A DNA stretch of 64,000 nucleotides, from the NCBI RefSeq assembly GCF_900163755.1, contig NZ_FUKI01000002.1, forward strand, positions 21,258-85,257. Reading direction: 5' to 3'. The position numbers were made by a program, and so were the translations under genes. Within the stretch, counting starts at the first letter, position 1. Every line of letters begins with the position of its first letter. The notes under the pieces were generated by a model. The model worked only from the letters and a program-made list of their open reading frames with translations. It was not told the origin of the DNA and did not search any database. This DNA is from Crenothrix polyspora. GTDB taxonomy: Bacteria; Pseudomonadota; Gammaproteobacteria; Methylococcales; Methylomonadaceae. This document shows, one piece after another, positions 1 to 7,213 of the stretch.

Positions 1-132
1 AAAAGCTTGCAGCCCCATGTTGTCAATTTGGGCTTCCGGCATCATGATAAACTGGCTTCTGCCCGTTGGACTGGTAACGCAGGCACTCAGCAATAAAGCC
101 GATAACAGAACAGACATTTGTTGTTTGAACAT
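1..132 (-). CDS. M48-family metalloprotease lipoprotein, N-terminal 44 residues (runs off window)
   Basis: Reading the minus strand from the ATG at 132 gives a 44-residue open frame that continues past base 1. It starts with a lipoprotein signal: a short basic N-terminus, a hydrophobic core and a lipobox Leu-Ser-Ala-Cys at residues 15-18. The following segment (SPTGRSQF, then MMPEAQ and MGLQAF) matches the start of periplasmic M48 peptidases of the LoiP/YggG/BepA type, which degrade misfolded outer-membrane proteins. The HEXXH zinc motif lies outside the window, so the family call rests on the N-terminus only. The region just upstream has been split by the AbrB-Doc cassette, so its promoter may have been altered. 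Confidence 0.55.
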   Translation of the reverse strand, partial: MFKQQMSVLLSALLLSACVTSPTGRSQFIMMPEAQIDNMGLQAF

Positions 133-170
133 AATCGTGGCCGCTAGTGGTTATAAATGAGGCCATTTTA

Positions 171-202
171 GCGTAACTTTATTAGCTTGGGATTAAAATT
201 GT
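171..202. repeat. Direct repeat, left copy, flanking AbrB-Doc cassette
   Basis: These 32 bases recur at 961-992 in the same orientation with one mismatch (g at 190, a at 980). The pair brackets the whole 336-946 toxin-antitoxin unit. The sequence is AT-rich and non-coding and lies between the M48 start and the antitoxin. It could be a target duplication or a recombination site left by insertion of the cassette. Confidence 0.8.
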
Positions 203-335
203 GCGGGTATGTAGTTTTTAAGCAGAATTAGCACTTACAAAAACACAATTGTCACGCGTATATTATAATTGCTTGCACGCCTATATTTTCAGCAATATCA
301 TAAACCCTGTTATTGCTTTTACTTAAGGGGGTACT

Positions 336-560
336 ATGCACGCGCTTAAACTTATTCAAATTGGTAATTCAATCGGATTGTGTTTGCCTGAAGAGGTGTT
401 GGCACGGTTAAAGCTTGAAGAAGGCGATACCGTATTTTTAACAGATACGCCAAGAGCGATTACGCTTACGCCAGATGATCCGGGGAATAAAGATCAATTG
501 GAAATTGGGCGGGCATTTATGCGTGAATATGCTAATACATTTAATGAATTGGCAAAATAG
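336..560 (+). CDS. AbrB/MazE-type antitoxin of a Doc toxin
   Basis: A 74-residue protein with the SpoVT/AbrB swapped-hairpin fold signature: KLIQIGNSIGLCLPEEVL, then LEEGD and a short beta strand (ITLTP). Such proteins bind their own promoter as dimers through this N-terminal fold and neutralise the partner toxin with the C-terminal tail, here about residues 50-74. The start is set by a strong ribosome-binding site (aagggggt) just upstream of the ATG. The stop is two bases before the Doc start, so the two genes are translationally coupled. The TA unit sits between two copies of a 32-bp direct repeat. Confidence 0.85.
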   Translation: MHALKLIQIGNSIGLCLPEEVLARLKLEEGDTVFLTDTPRAITLTPDDPGNKDQLEIGRAFMREYANTFNELAK

Positions 561-562
561 CC

Positions 563-946
563 ATGCTCTCATGGCATTGGATTGATAAACAAATTTTAGT
601 TCTGTTACATGATGAAAGCTTAGTGTTACATGGTGGGGCATCAGGTATTAGGGATGAGGGATTGTTGGATTCGGCTATGAATCGTGCTGTGAATTTAGCA
701 TTGTATGGTGAGCCTGATTTCGCTGACTTGGCAGCGGCTTATGGTATTGCCTTGGCTAAAAATCATGCGTTTGTAGATGGTAATAAACGCGTTGCTTTTT
801 TGGCAGTGGGTTTGTTTTTTGGGATAAATGGCTATAAACTGACCGCGACCCAGGAGAATGCTACGTCCAGTGTGATGGCGGTTGCCAGTGGTGAAATGTC
901 AGAAGCAGAGTTTGCGGCTTGGATACGAGCAAATTCTCAGAGCTGA
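563..946 (+). CDS. doc: Doc-type Fic-family toxin (death on curing)
   Basis: A 127-residue protein with the Fic/Doc core motif HAFVDGNKR at residues 68-76, the degenerate Fic motif of Doc kinases. In characterised Doc proteins this fold phosphorylates EF-Tu and halts translation; here that activity is inferred from family. The N-terminal part (ALHDESLVLHGG-like, GIRDEGLLDSAM, YGEPD) also matches Doc. It lies immediately downstream of the AbrB-type antitoxin, the usual order for this class. No frameshift is visible and the motif is complete, so the toxin is probably active. The 3' end is about 15 bases from the right direct repeat. Confidence 0.88.
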   Translation: MLSWHWIDKQILVLLHDESLVLHGGASGIRDEGLLDSAMNRAVNLALYGEPDFADLAAAYGIALAKNHAFVDGNKRVAFLAVGLFFGINGYKLTATQENATSSVMAVASGEMSEAEFAAWIRANSQS

Positions 947-960
947 TAAGCAGGCTCTGA

Positions 961-992
961 GCGTAACTTTATTAGCTTGAGATTAAAATTGT
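961..992. repeat. Direct repeat, right copy, flanking AbrB-Doc cassette
   Basis: Second copy of the 32-bp repeat at 171-202, with 31 of 32 bases identical and in the same orientation. It begins 14 bases after the doc stop codon. Together the copies delimit a 790-bp unit that could have been inserted, or could be lost, by recombination between them. Confidence 0.8.
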
Positions 993-998
993 TACTTG

Positions 999-1066
999 CC
1001 AGCCATTTTCAGTTTCAGTTTGAGATTGTTATTGCCGATGGCCAGTGGCTCGTCTGAAATGGCTGG
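999..1066. other. Long-arm inverted repeat downstream of the J-like gene
   Basis: Bases 999-1012 (CCAGCCATTTTCAG) pair with 1054-1066 (CTGAAATGGCTGG), a 13-bp stem with one bulged base and a loop of about 41 bases. It lies 16 bases past the stop of the minus-strand J-like gene and could help end its transcript. There is no adjacent T-run, so it is not a classic intrinsic terminator. Confidence 0.4.
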
Positions 1067-1081
1067 TAAAAATTGACCCAA

Positions 1082-2245
1082 TCAAAAATCCTTATCAGAA
1101 AAACCGAATGGAAAACCAAAAGGATTGTCGTGACCATCAAACGGTGACTTCTGAGGTATCTTGAAGCTTTTCAGCCATATTTTAACTTCGCGGACATCCT
1201 TGAATAATTCCAGTTCTTCTTTAATTTCCGCTATGTCATCTTTTACGTCCACAATTTTATCAGCCAACTGCAACATAAGCTGGGCGGGTGTTTGACGGCC
1301 AAAAAATAGCGAGTCAAAATCAAAGCTGAAAAATTCCTCAATTTTGTAAATTTCCTGTTCCAGTTCCGCCAATTGCTCTTTCAAGATTTTGTTAAAATGC
1401 TTTAGACGGCTGTCCGCCATTTGGCCAAGTTGTGTGGCATCAATTTGTTCAATTTCCAGTTGCAACTCCAGTAATTGCAACAAATCTTTTTTGCCGTAGG
1501 CGATATTGACGCGCTGCATCAATTCGGTTTTGCGTTCGCGCTCCTTTTCATCGGGTTCGCGGTCTGGATGCAATACGGCAACTAATTTACGGTAAACTTC
1601 TTGCACAGACTTGCTGGCCAAAGCCTCTTCCTCTTTTTGGCGGGCTTCTTTGGCCAGCTGTGCCTTGGTTTTTTTCGGTGCAATTTTGGCTTGGGCAGGT
1701 TCTTTTTCGTCCTCCTCTTCCAGGGCACGCATTTTTTCCTCTAACTGCGCCTTAAACTTTTCCGGTGAGCTGACATCAAAATCGTCGCCTATATCAATGT
1801 TAAACATATTCTTGGCAATGTTACGCATCATTTCGCCAACGGCTTCGTTGGTTTCTCCCTTGATGGTGTCAAAGTCCGCATCGTTGTATTTGTTGAACAA
1901 AGCCTTTACTTCATCGGTATCCACTTCACTAATCAAGTCCTCACTCTGCTCCGCAATCAGCAGTTTTATCTTGTTTTTCTCAGCGGGTTTAAAGGATGGA
2001 TCATCGTACAACTTGTCCAGCTGTTGCATCCATTCTATTTGGTGCTTGTGCAATGTTTCCACTAACGGATTATATTCTTGCTCATTTTTTTGGTGATAGA
2101 CCGGTATATTTTCTTTCCAGGCCAGCAAAGTTTTCTTTTGCTGTGCAATTTTTTTGCTCAGGCTGTTAAATTGCTTTTGGGCGGGTGTTAATGTTTTGGC
2201 TTGCGCTTTGGCATCAACAAGGACGATCTTACTTGTTTTGGTCAT
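1082..2245 (-). CDS. J-domain-like protein
   Basis: A 387-residue, highly charged and mostly helical protein. A J-like segment sits near residues 213-262, with the diagnostic His-Pro-Asp at 226-228 (VLHPDRE) followed by a helix with RVNIAY. J domains stimulate the ATPase of Hsp70-type chaperones. This one is internal, flanked by a Lys/Glu-rich linker (about 170-212) and a predicted coiled-coil region (about 255-345), with no zinc-finger or DnaJ C-terminal domain. It is not HscB by length or architecture, although it follows the iscA/cysteine desulfurase genes on the same strand. The start is separated from iscA by about 50 bases. The Hsp70 partner cannot be told from here. Confidence 0.65.
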   Translation of the reverse strand: MTKTSKIVLVDAKAQAKTLTPAQKQFNSLSKKIAQQKKTLLAWKENIPVYHQKNEQEYNPLVETLHKHQIEWMQQLDKLYDDPSFKPAEKNKIKLLIAEQSEDLISEVDTDEVKALFNKYNDADFDTIKGETNEAVGEMMRNIAKNMFNIDIGDDFDVSSPEKFKAQLEEKMRALEEEDEKEPAQAKIAPKKTKAQLAKEARQKEEEALASKSVQEVYRKLVAVLHPDREPDEKERERKTELMQRVNIAYGKKDLLQLLELQLEIEQIDATQLGQMADSRLKHFNKILKEQLAELEQEIYKIEEFFSFDFDSLFFGRQTPAQLMLQLADKIVDVKDDIAEIKEELELFKDVREVKIWLKSFKIPQKSPFDGHDNPFGFPFGFSDKDF

Positions 2246-2297
2246 AGAATCGGGCAGACGTTGGTGGGCTATAATGCCCGTTAAATAAGGGTTGTTT

Positions 2298-2624
2298 TCA
2301 GCTGACAGAAAAACTCACCCCACAGCCACACGTCCCTGTCACATTGGGGTTATCAAACTGAAAGGCTTCATTCAAGCCTTCTTTGCGGTAATCAAGTTGA
2401 ATACCGTTAATCAAGTCCAGGTCGGTCTGGCTGATGATAACTTTGACACCAAAATCTTCAAACACCACGTCGTTTTCGACCAGATCATCCGAGTAATCCA
2501 AAGTATAGGCATAGCCGGAGCAGCCGTATTTTTTGGTGCCCAGCTTAAGGCCGATGCCTTTGCCGCGTTTATCCAGTTGTTTTTTAATTTGGCGGGCGGC
2601 GTTTTCAGTTAATGAGACAGACAT
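2298..2624 (-). CDS. iscA: IscA-family Fe-S cluster assembly protein
   Basis: A 108-residue A-type carrier. The three conserved cysteines are present: Cys35 in KYGCSGYAY, and Cys99 and Cys101 in GTCGCG near the C-terminus. They bind iron or an Fe-S cluster for transfer to client proteins. The sequence reads better as IscA than ErpA, but the families are close. It lies 16 bases downstream of the cysteine desulfurase gene on the same strand. IscU, HscA, HscB and ferredoxin genes are absent here, so this is a partial ISC set beside a full SUF operon. Confidence 0.88.
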   Translation of the reverse strand: MSVSLTENAARQIKKQLDKRGKGIGLKLGTKKYGCSGYAYTLDYSDDLVENDVVFEDFGVKVIISQTDLDLINGIQLDYRKEGLNEAFQFDNPNVTGTCGCGVSFSVS

Positions 2625-2640
2625 GGTGACCTCTTTGTCA

Positions 2641-3750
2641 TTAGGCTGGATTGACCAGCGATTTTAATACGGTAATAAATTCTACTAGTTCGGCTTCGGT
2701 ATTGTTTAGCCCTAAGCTAATGCGGATGGCACTTTTGGCCAGGTTCGGTTCGATACCCATAGCCAGCAACACAGGGCTAGGTGCATTGCCGCCACTGGCG
2801 CAAGCTGATCCACTGGAGACGGCAATGCCTTTTTGATCCAGCTTCATTAGTAACATTTCGCCATCCATGCCCTCAATGCCAAACTGTACGGTGTTGGGCA
2901 AACGCTGTGTGTGTTGGGCAAAAATGCTTAAACCTGGGATACTGAGTAGTGCGCTTTCCAGCAAGTCCCTCAATTGGCTTAGATGTTCGCTACGGGCAAC
3001 AAGTTCCGTGTGGGCAAGTTCTGCCGCTTTGCCGAAACCGACAATCGCTGCGACATTTTCAGTGCCAGCACGGTAATTTTGTTCCTGGCCACCACCGAGC
3101 AGCATCGGTGTTATCGACGCGCTCTTAGCAAATACTAGCGCACCACAACCTTTAGGCCCGTAGATTTTATGGCTGGAAAGCGACATTAACTGTACCCCCA
3201 GTTGTTCAAAATCGACCGGTATTTTACCCAAAGCCTGCACGGCATCGCTATGCACGGTTACACCCGTAGCAGCGAATTGCTGCGCGTAACAGGCGACATC
3301 TTGGATTGCGCCGGTTTCGTTATTGGCCAGCATGAGCGAAACAAAGTCCGATTTTTCGGCTATTGCCTTATCGATAGCCGCTTGCGTAACCAGACCACTA
3401 CTATCCACATCCATTATAGTGAGCGCATGGCCTTGGTGTTGCAAGTGTGCAGCAGGTTGACTAACAGACGGATGTTCGATAGCTGAGATAGCTAACTTGC
3501 CCAAAGGTGATACAGACTGCAAGGCTAAATTATTGGCTTCTGTGCCGCCACTGGTAAAAATAATTTGCTGAGGCTGCGCGTTGATTAAGTTAGCCACCTG
3601 GCTACGTGCCGTGTCCATCACACTGCGTACCAAACGCCCATGCCGGTACAGGCTGGATGGGTTGCCATAAAATGTACCTAAAAATGGCAACATGGCTTCC
3701 AGCACTTTAGGATGTATCGGCGTGGTGGCGTTATAGTCGAGATAGATCAT
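2641..3750 (-). CDS. Cysteine desulfurase, NifS/IscS family
   Basis: A 369-residue PLP-dependent enzyme that takes sulfur from L-cysteine and holds it as a persulfide for Fe-S and thio-cofactor synthesis. Visible signatures are the N-terminal YLDYNATTP, the cofactor-binding [17 protein letters not shown], the PLP lysine Lys195 in [14 protein letters not shown], and the sulfur-accepting Cys317 in SSGSACASG. At 369 residues it is nearer the shorter NifS-like enzymes than E. coli IscS (404). Its start overlaps the cysE stop by four bases (ATGA), so it is cotranscribed with the enzyme of the cysteine pathway that feeds it. Confidence 0.9.
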   Translation of the reverse strand: MIYLDYNATTPIHPKVLEAMLPFLGTFYGNPSSLYRHGRLVRSVMDTARSQVANLINAQPQQIIFTSGGTEANNLALQSVSPLGKLAISAIEHPSVSQPAAHLQHQGHALTIMDVDSSGLVTQAAIDKAIAEKSDFVSLMLANNETGAIQDVACYAQQFAATGVTVHSDAVQALGKIPVDFEQLGVQLMSLSSHKIYGPKGCGALVFAKSASITPMLLGGGQEQNYRAGTENVAAIVGFGKAAELAHTELVARSEHLSQLRDLLESALLSIPGLSIFAQHTQRLPNTVQFGIEGMDGEMLLMKLDQKGIAVSSGSACASGGNAPSPVLLAMGIEPNLAKSAIRISLGLNNTEAELVEFITVLKSLVNPA

Positions 3751-4613
3751 GGCGGCGTTGTACCTGCCGTGGCCGGATTATCTGGCACGTAGCTATCCGT
3801 CAGCTCACAGCCTTCCAATTTACACATCGGTGTTTTCGTGCACTTGATGCCAGCGGCGTTGATAGCTAGTTGCATAGATTCCAGTTGCTCATCTAAAGTG
3901 TGGATATGATCCAGCATACGATTAATGGCAAAGGCCACAGGGTCGGGCATGTCAGCGGTTGCACCGTAAGCATCAAAGCCCATCTTAGCGGCCATTTTGG
4001 CACGTTCCGGTTTGACAGCGGCTTGCGTAGCGGGTTCTGCATACTCATGCTCGGTGTTATCGCCGTTTAACCAGCCGTATTGCGGTTTTTGAGTTTTGGT
4101 TTTGGAGTCGATAACATGGCCAGGAATACCCACCACGGTAGCACCAGGCGGTACCGGTTTTAAGATGACCGAATTTGAGCCTACCCGTGCCCCTGCGCCA
4201 ATGTCAATCGGCCCCAAAATTTTAGCGCCCGCGCCCACCACCACACCATTGTGCAGGGTAGGGTGACGCTTACCTTTATTCCAGGTGGTGCCGCCCAAGG
4301 TGACACCGTGATACAAAGTGCAATCATCGCCGATAACAGCGGTTTCGCCAATCACCACGCCCATGCCGTGATCAATAAAAAACCGGCGGCCGATGTGTGC
4401 GCCAGGGTGGATTTCGATGCCGGTTAGCCAGCGGCCAATGTGGGAAATAAATCGCCCCAGCCACCTGAAACCCGCTTGCCAGCACAGATGGCTAACACGG
4501 TGGATGAGCACGGCATGGAAACCTGGGTAAGTAGTGACGACTTCCAGTACCGATTGCGCGGCAGGGTCACGGTCAAATACACAGGCGATGTCTTCTTGGA
4601 TGCGCTTAAACAT
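3747..4613 (-). CDS. cysE: Serine O-acetyltransferase
   Basis: A 288-residue enzyme making O-acetylserine from serine and acetyl-CoA, the committed step of cysteine synthesis. It has the short N-terminal helical region ([15 protein letters not shown]) and a left-handed beta-helix with hexapeptide repeats, including [18 protein letters not shown] and LYHGVTLGG, and the catalytic His of the HPTLHNGV loop. After the beta-helix it has an extension of about 100 residues ending in a Cys-rich tail ([15 protein letters not shown]) that differs from the short C-terminus of E. coli CysE. It is one base from trmJ upstream and overlaps the desulfurase downstream. Confidence 0.92.
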   Translation of the reverse strand: MFKRIQEDIACVFDRDPAAQSVLEVVTTYPGFHAVLIHRVSHLCWQAGFRWLGRFISHIGRWLTGIEIHPGAHIGRRFFIDHGMGVVIGETAVIGDDCTLYHGVTLGGTTWNKGKRHPTLHNGVVVGAGAKILGPIDIGAGARVGSNSVILKPVPPGATVVGIPGHVIDSKTKTQKPQYGWLNGDNTEHEYAEPATQAAVKPERAKMAAKMGFDAYGATADMPDPVAFAINRMLDHIHTLDEQLESMQLAINAAGIKCTKTPMCKLEGCELTDSYVPDNPATAGTTPP

Positions 4614-5342
4614 TTACGGTTTTCTCTTGTTGCCTTGAGACATTCTTAAGATGCCCCGGAGGATGTCCAGTTCTTTGGTGTCCAGTTGCACGCGGTTATA
4701 AATCCGGCGCAAGCGGCGCATAATGGAGCTTGAGCTATTGCCTTGCATAAAATCAATGTCATACAGGGTTTGTAGCAAATGTGTATAAAACGATTCCATC
4801 TGTTCGGCGGTGGCCAGCGGTATTTCACCGCGATCACCGATATCGATGGGTTGTTGCAGGCCAGCAGTAACAAATAATTCATAACACACAACCTGCACGG
4901 CAGCGGCAATATTCAATGAGCTGTATTCGCTATTGCACGGAATGCGTAATAGGTATTGACATAAGTCCAATTCGTGGTTTTTCAAGCCGGAGTTTTCGCG
5001 GCCAAACAAAATGGCGATTTTTTGCGCTGAATTTGGGCTGACGAATTTTTCAGCACATGTTCTGGGGGTGAGTTCTGGCCAGCTAATGGTACGGCAGCGT
5101 GCGCTGGCACCCATCACAATCTGGCAATCGCTGATGGCTTCTTGCACACTGCTACACACTACTGCGCCCGATAACACATCATCCGCACCAGAGGCTCTGG
5201 AGGTCGCATCGGCGCTGGGGAATATTTTAGGAGCCACTAACCACAGATTGCTCATCTGCATATTTTTCATGGCTCTAGCAACAGCACCAATGTTGCCAGG
5301 ATGGCTGGTTTCGATCAGAACAATTTTAATATGCGATAGCAA
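4614..5342 (-). CDS. trmJ: tRNA (cytidine/uridine-32-2'-O)-methyltransferase
   Basis: A SPOUT-family RNA methyltransferase. The core begins IKIVLIETSHPGNIGAVARAMKNM, and the cofactor-binding knot is seen in AILFGRENSGL and YSSLNIAAAVQVV. TrmJ methylates the ribose of nucleotide 32 in tRNA anticodon loops. The frame is open back to an ATG at 5423, but that lies only eight bases from the divergent suhB ATG. The TTG at 5340-5342, just before the conserved SHIKIVL, leaves room for divergent promoters and was chosen (242 aa). The ATG start (269 aa) remains possible. It heads the trmJ-cysE-desulfurase-iscA series. Confidence 0.88.
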   Translation of the reverse strand: MLSHIKIVLIETSHPGNIGAVARAMKNMQMSNLWLVAPKIFPSADATSRASGADDVLSGAVVCSSVQEAISDCQIVMGASARCRTISWPELTPRTCAEKFVSPNSAQKIAILFGRENSGLKNHELDLCQYLLRIPCNSEYSSLNIAAAVQVVCYELFVTAGLQQPIDIGDRGEIPLATAEQMESFYTHLLQTLYDIDFMQGNSSSSIMRRLRRIYNRVQLDTKELDILRGILRMSQGNKRKP

Positions 5343-5431
5343 AGCAGTAACCGAAGGCGAGAAAAGTCCTAAGTTTACCAAAAGATTTGGTATGCTATGT
5401 GGTTTTCTGCGCTCATTACCCATCTAAACCT

Positions 5432-6226
5432 ATGCAACCAATGCTCAATATTGCCGTTCGTGCCGCCAGAAGTGCGGGCGATCTGCTACTCCGTTCTGCT
5501 GACAGCGTCGGTAACCTTCGTATCGACCAAAAAGGCAGGAATGATTATGCCAGCGAAGTCGATCGTATGGCGGAACGGGAAATTATCAACATTATTAGAG
5601 CCGCGTACCCTGATCACGCTATTTTGGCGGAAGAAAGTGGTCAGCATGAAGGCAATGATTTTGTGTGGGTGATCGACCCATTAGATGGCACGACCAATTT
5701 TTTACACGGCTTTCCGCAGTACGCAGTATCCATCGCTTTAAAATACAAAAATCGCTTGGAAGTGGCGGTGATTTATGATCCCGCGCGTGATGAGTTGTTT
5801 ACTGCTAAACGTGGCGGTGGTGCCAGCTTAAATAATCGTCGTATTCGGGTGACCAATCAATCGACTTTAAAAGGTGCGTTGATTGGTACCGGCTTTCCTT
5901 TTAAATCTACCACGCACCTGGATGCCTATTTGGGCATGTTCCGTGCTGTTACCAGTGATGCAGCCGGTATACGCAGGGCAGGGGCGGCAGCGCTGGATTT
6001 GGCGTATGTCGCCTGCGGCCGTTTGGACGGTTTTTGGGAAATCGGTACGATGGAATGGGATGTGGCGGCTGGCATACTATTAATACAAGAAGCCGGCGGT
6101 GTAGTGACCGATTTCTCATTTGGTGAAAATTATTTGGCATCGGGTAATATTATTGTTGGCAATCCTAAAATGCACCATGTGCTGTATCGCTTAATTGAGC
6201 CGCATGTGACCGATAATTTGAAATAA
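5432..6226 (+). CDS. suhB: Inositol-1-monophosphatase
   Basis: A 264-residue Mg-dependent phosphatase of the IMPase family. The metal-binding motifs are ILAEESG, DPLDGTTNF and WDVAAGILLIQEAGG. In E. coli SuhB also acts in rRNA transcription antitermination. The start at 5432 was preferred to the upstream ATG at 5387 because MQPMLNIAVRAAR aligns directly with the N-terminus of E. coli SuhB. It is divergent from trmJ, a conserved gammaproteobacterial arrangement. Confidence 0.93.
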   Translation: MQPMLNIAVRAARSAGDLLLRSADSVGNLRIDQKGRNDYASEVDRMAEREIINIIRAAYPDHAILAEESGQHEGNDFVWVIDPLDGTTNFLHGFPQYAVSIALKYKNRLEVAVIYDPARDELFTAKRGGGASLNNRRIRVTNQSTLKGALIGTGFPFKSTTHLDAYLGMFRAVTSDAAGIRRAGAAALDLAYVACGRLDGFWEIGTMEWDVAAGILLIQEAGGVVTDFSFGENYLASGNIIVGNPKMHHVLYRLIEPHVTDNLK

Positions 6227-6294
6227 TCTTACAAATAATTTGAAAATATTTCATTTGGTGTAGTTGTTTTAAGCAGGGCTTAATTATCCGGCCT

Positions 6295-6431
6295 TATACT
6301 AGCCTCACTGCCATTATTTAAGTGAATGAGAAGTGGAAAGAGTCTTCAGCCGTCCTGTCATGGACGACTAGGGCTTGGTGGGCGGCTGAATCGTTTTTCC
6401 GCATTATCATTCACTTAACTTAATGGCAGTG
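6295..6431 (+). ncRNA. Candidate structured small RNA (long hairpin) with its own -10 element
   Basis: In the gap between suhB and the Rrf2 gene, bases 6306-6329 and 6407-6431 form two consecutive 11-bp perfect stems separated by a small internal loop. Inside them 6333-6341 pairs with 6393-6401 (with G-U pairs), TTCAGCCG pairs with CGGCTGAA, and a GTCC/GGAC hairpin caps the structure. The result is an almost continuous 126-nt hairpin. A -10-like TATACT at 6295-6300 sits just upstream and a strong intrinsic terminator follows at 6470-6520, predicting a transcript of about 210 nt. No open frame fits. It lacks the SRP RNA GGAA core and does not resemble the 6S layout. Identity unknown. Confidence 0.5.
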
Positions 6432-6469
6432 TTTGTGAGTTAGGTTCTTTAAGGCAAGTGTAGTTTTTT

Positions 6470-6520
6470 GCCCCCGTCAATTTCCTTGAAATAAAGAGAA
6501 ATTTACGGGGGCTTTTTTTT
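6470..6520 (+). terminator. Intrinsic terminator
   Basis: A GC-rich stem, GCCCCCGT pairing with ACGGGGGC, is extended by AATTTC/GAAATT and followed by eight T residues at 6513-6520. It is on the plus strand after the candidate small RNA and also after suhB. It is one of the clearest terminators in the window. Confidence 0.85.
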
Positions 6521-6669
6521 GTGTAGAGTTTAGTATTTTAGCAGTGTAAGTGATTGATTTATTTCATAGATAGGCACTATAAGTAAATTCAGTAAATTGC
6601 GGGCAATTTTTTGTGCTTTGCGCCTTTCTTTAGCTAAAGTTGCAAAATGCTTTACCATGAATTTAAATA

Positions 6670-6684
6670 GGACTAAAATAGTCC
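6670..6684. promoter_or_regulatory. IscR-type operator upstream of the Rrf2 gene
   Basis: The inverted repeat GGACTAAAATAGTCC lies 19 bases before the Rrf2 ATG. It matches the core of type 1 IscR sites (GACT, AT-rich spacer, AGTC). It probably mediates autoregulation of the regulator and control of the downstream suf genes by cluster status. Confidence 0.65.
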
Positions 6685-6703
6685 ACATTAATCAGGAGTA
6701 GGC

Positions 6704-7165
6704 ATGTTACGCATCAGCAAGTTAACGGACTATGCCATTGTTATGTTAAGTGCTATGGCAAAAGACAAGGCGGAAATACACGCGGCAATGGAGATTGCTG
6801 GTACAACCGGTATCGCGTTACCTACGGTCAGCAAAATTTTGAAGCTATTGCTTAATGGCGGCGTATTAGTCTCCACACGCGGTGCTAAAGGCGGTTATGT
6901 GTTGGCCAGAGAGCCGGATAGCATCACTGTTGCCGACGTGATTGCCGCGATGGAAGGACCGATTGCCTTAACAGAATGCAGTATTTCCCACGAAGGCTGC
7001 GAACAGTCCTCCGGTTGTGAAATACGCGGTAACTGGAGCGTCATTAACCAGACTATTCAGAAAGCCTTGGAGTCGGTGTCATTAGCCGATATGACCCGAA
7101 CTGCTGCACTGCCTGAAGAATTTCATATCCCCGTTGCCAGTTTATACCGAGAGCTGGGTCGATAA
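6704..7165 (+). CDS. Rrf2-family SUF/Fe-S assembly regulator
   Basis: A 153-residue winged-helix regulator of the IscR branch. The N-terminal MLRISKLTDYAIVML and the recognition region LPTVSKILKLLLNGG are typical. Three cysteines at 92, 99 and 105 (ECSISHEGCEQSSGCE) have nearly the spacing used by IscR to bind a [2Fe-2S] cluster. It lies directly upstream of sufB and behind an IscR-like operator, matching the proteobacterial SUF-system regulator family. Repression when clusters are plentiful is the expected mode, inferred from family. It starts with ATG behind a good site (caggag). Confidence 0.88.
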   Translation: MLRISKLTDYAIVMLSAMAKDKAEIHAAMEIAGTTGIALPTVSKILKLLLNGGVLVSTRGAKGGYVLAREPDSITVADVIAAMEGPIALTECSISHEGCEQSSGCEIRGNWSVINQTIQKALESVSLADMTRTAALPEEFHIPVASLYRELGR

Positions 7166-7213
7166 TCTTGCCCGCAAGCTTGATTATCCCCGCCACACTA
7201 GAGAGAATTTTGT

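Noticed and set aside
1611..2096. Plus-strand 161-codon open frame opposite the J-like gene
   Set aside because: Low-complexity Ser/Leu-rich shadow of the charged minus-strand protein; the minus frame has a J motif and normal composition.
2292..2612. Plus-strand frame opposite iscA
   Set aside because: Antisense shadow of a gene with all three IscA cysteines.
6295..6431. Assignment of the hairpin RNA as 4.5S SRP RNA or 6S RNA
   Set aside because: The conserved GGAA tetraloop core of SRP RNA is absent, and the large central bubble and length of 6S RNA do not fit.
6306..6431. CsrA-titrating small RNA (CsrB/RsmZ type)
   Set aside because: Only a few GGA triplets are present and those are mainly in stems, not in repeated hairpin loops.
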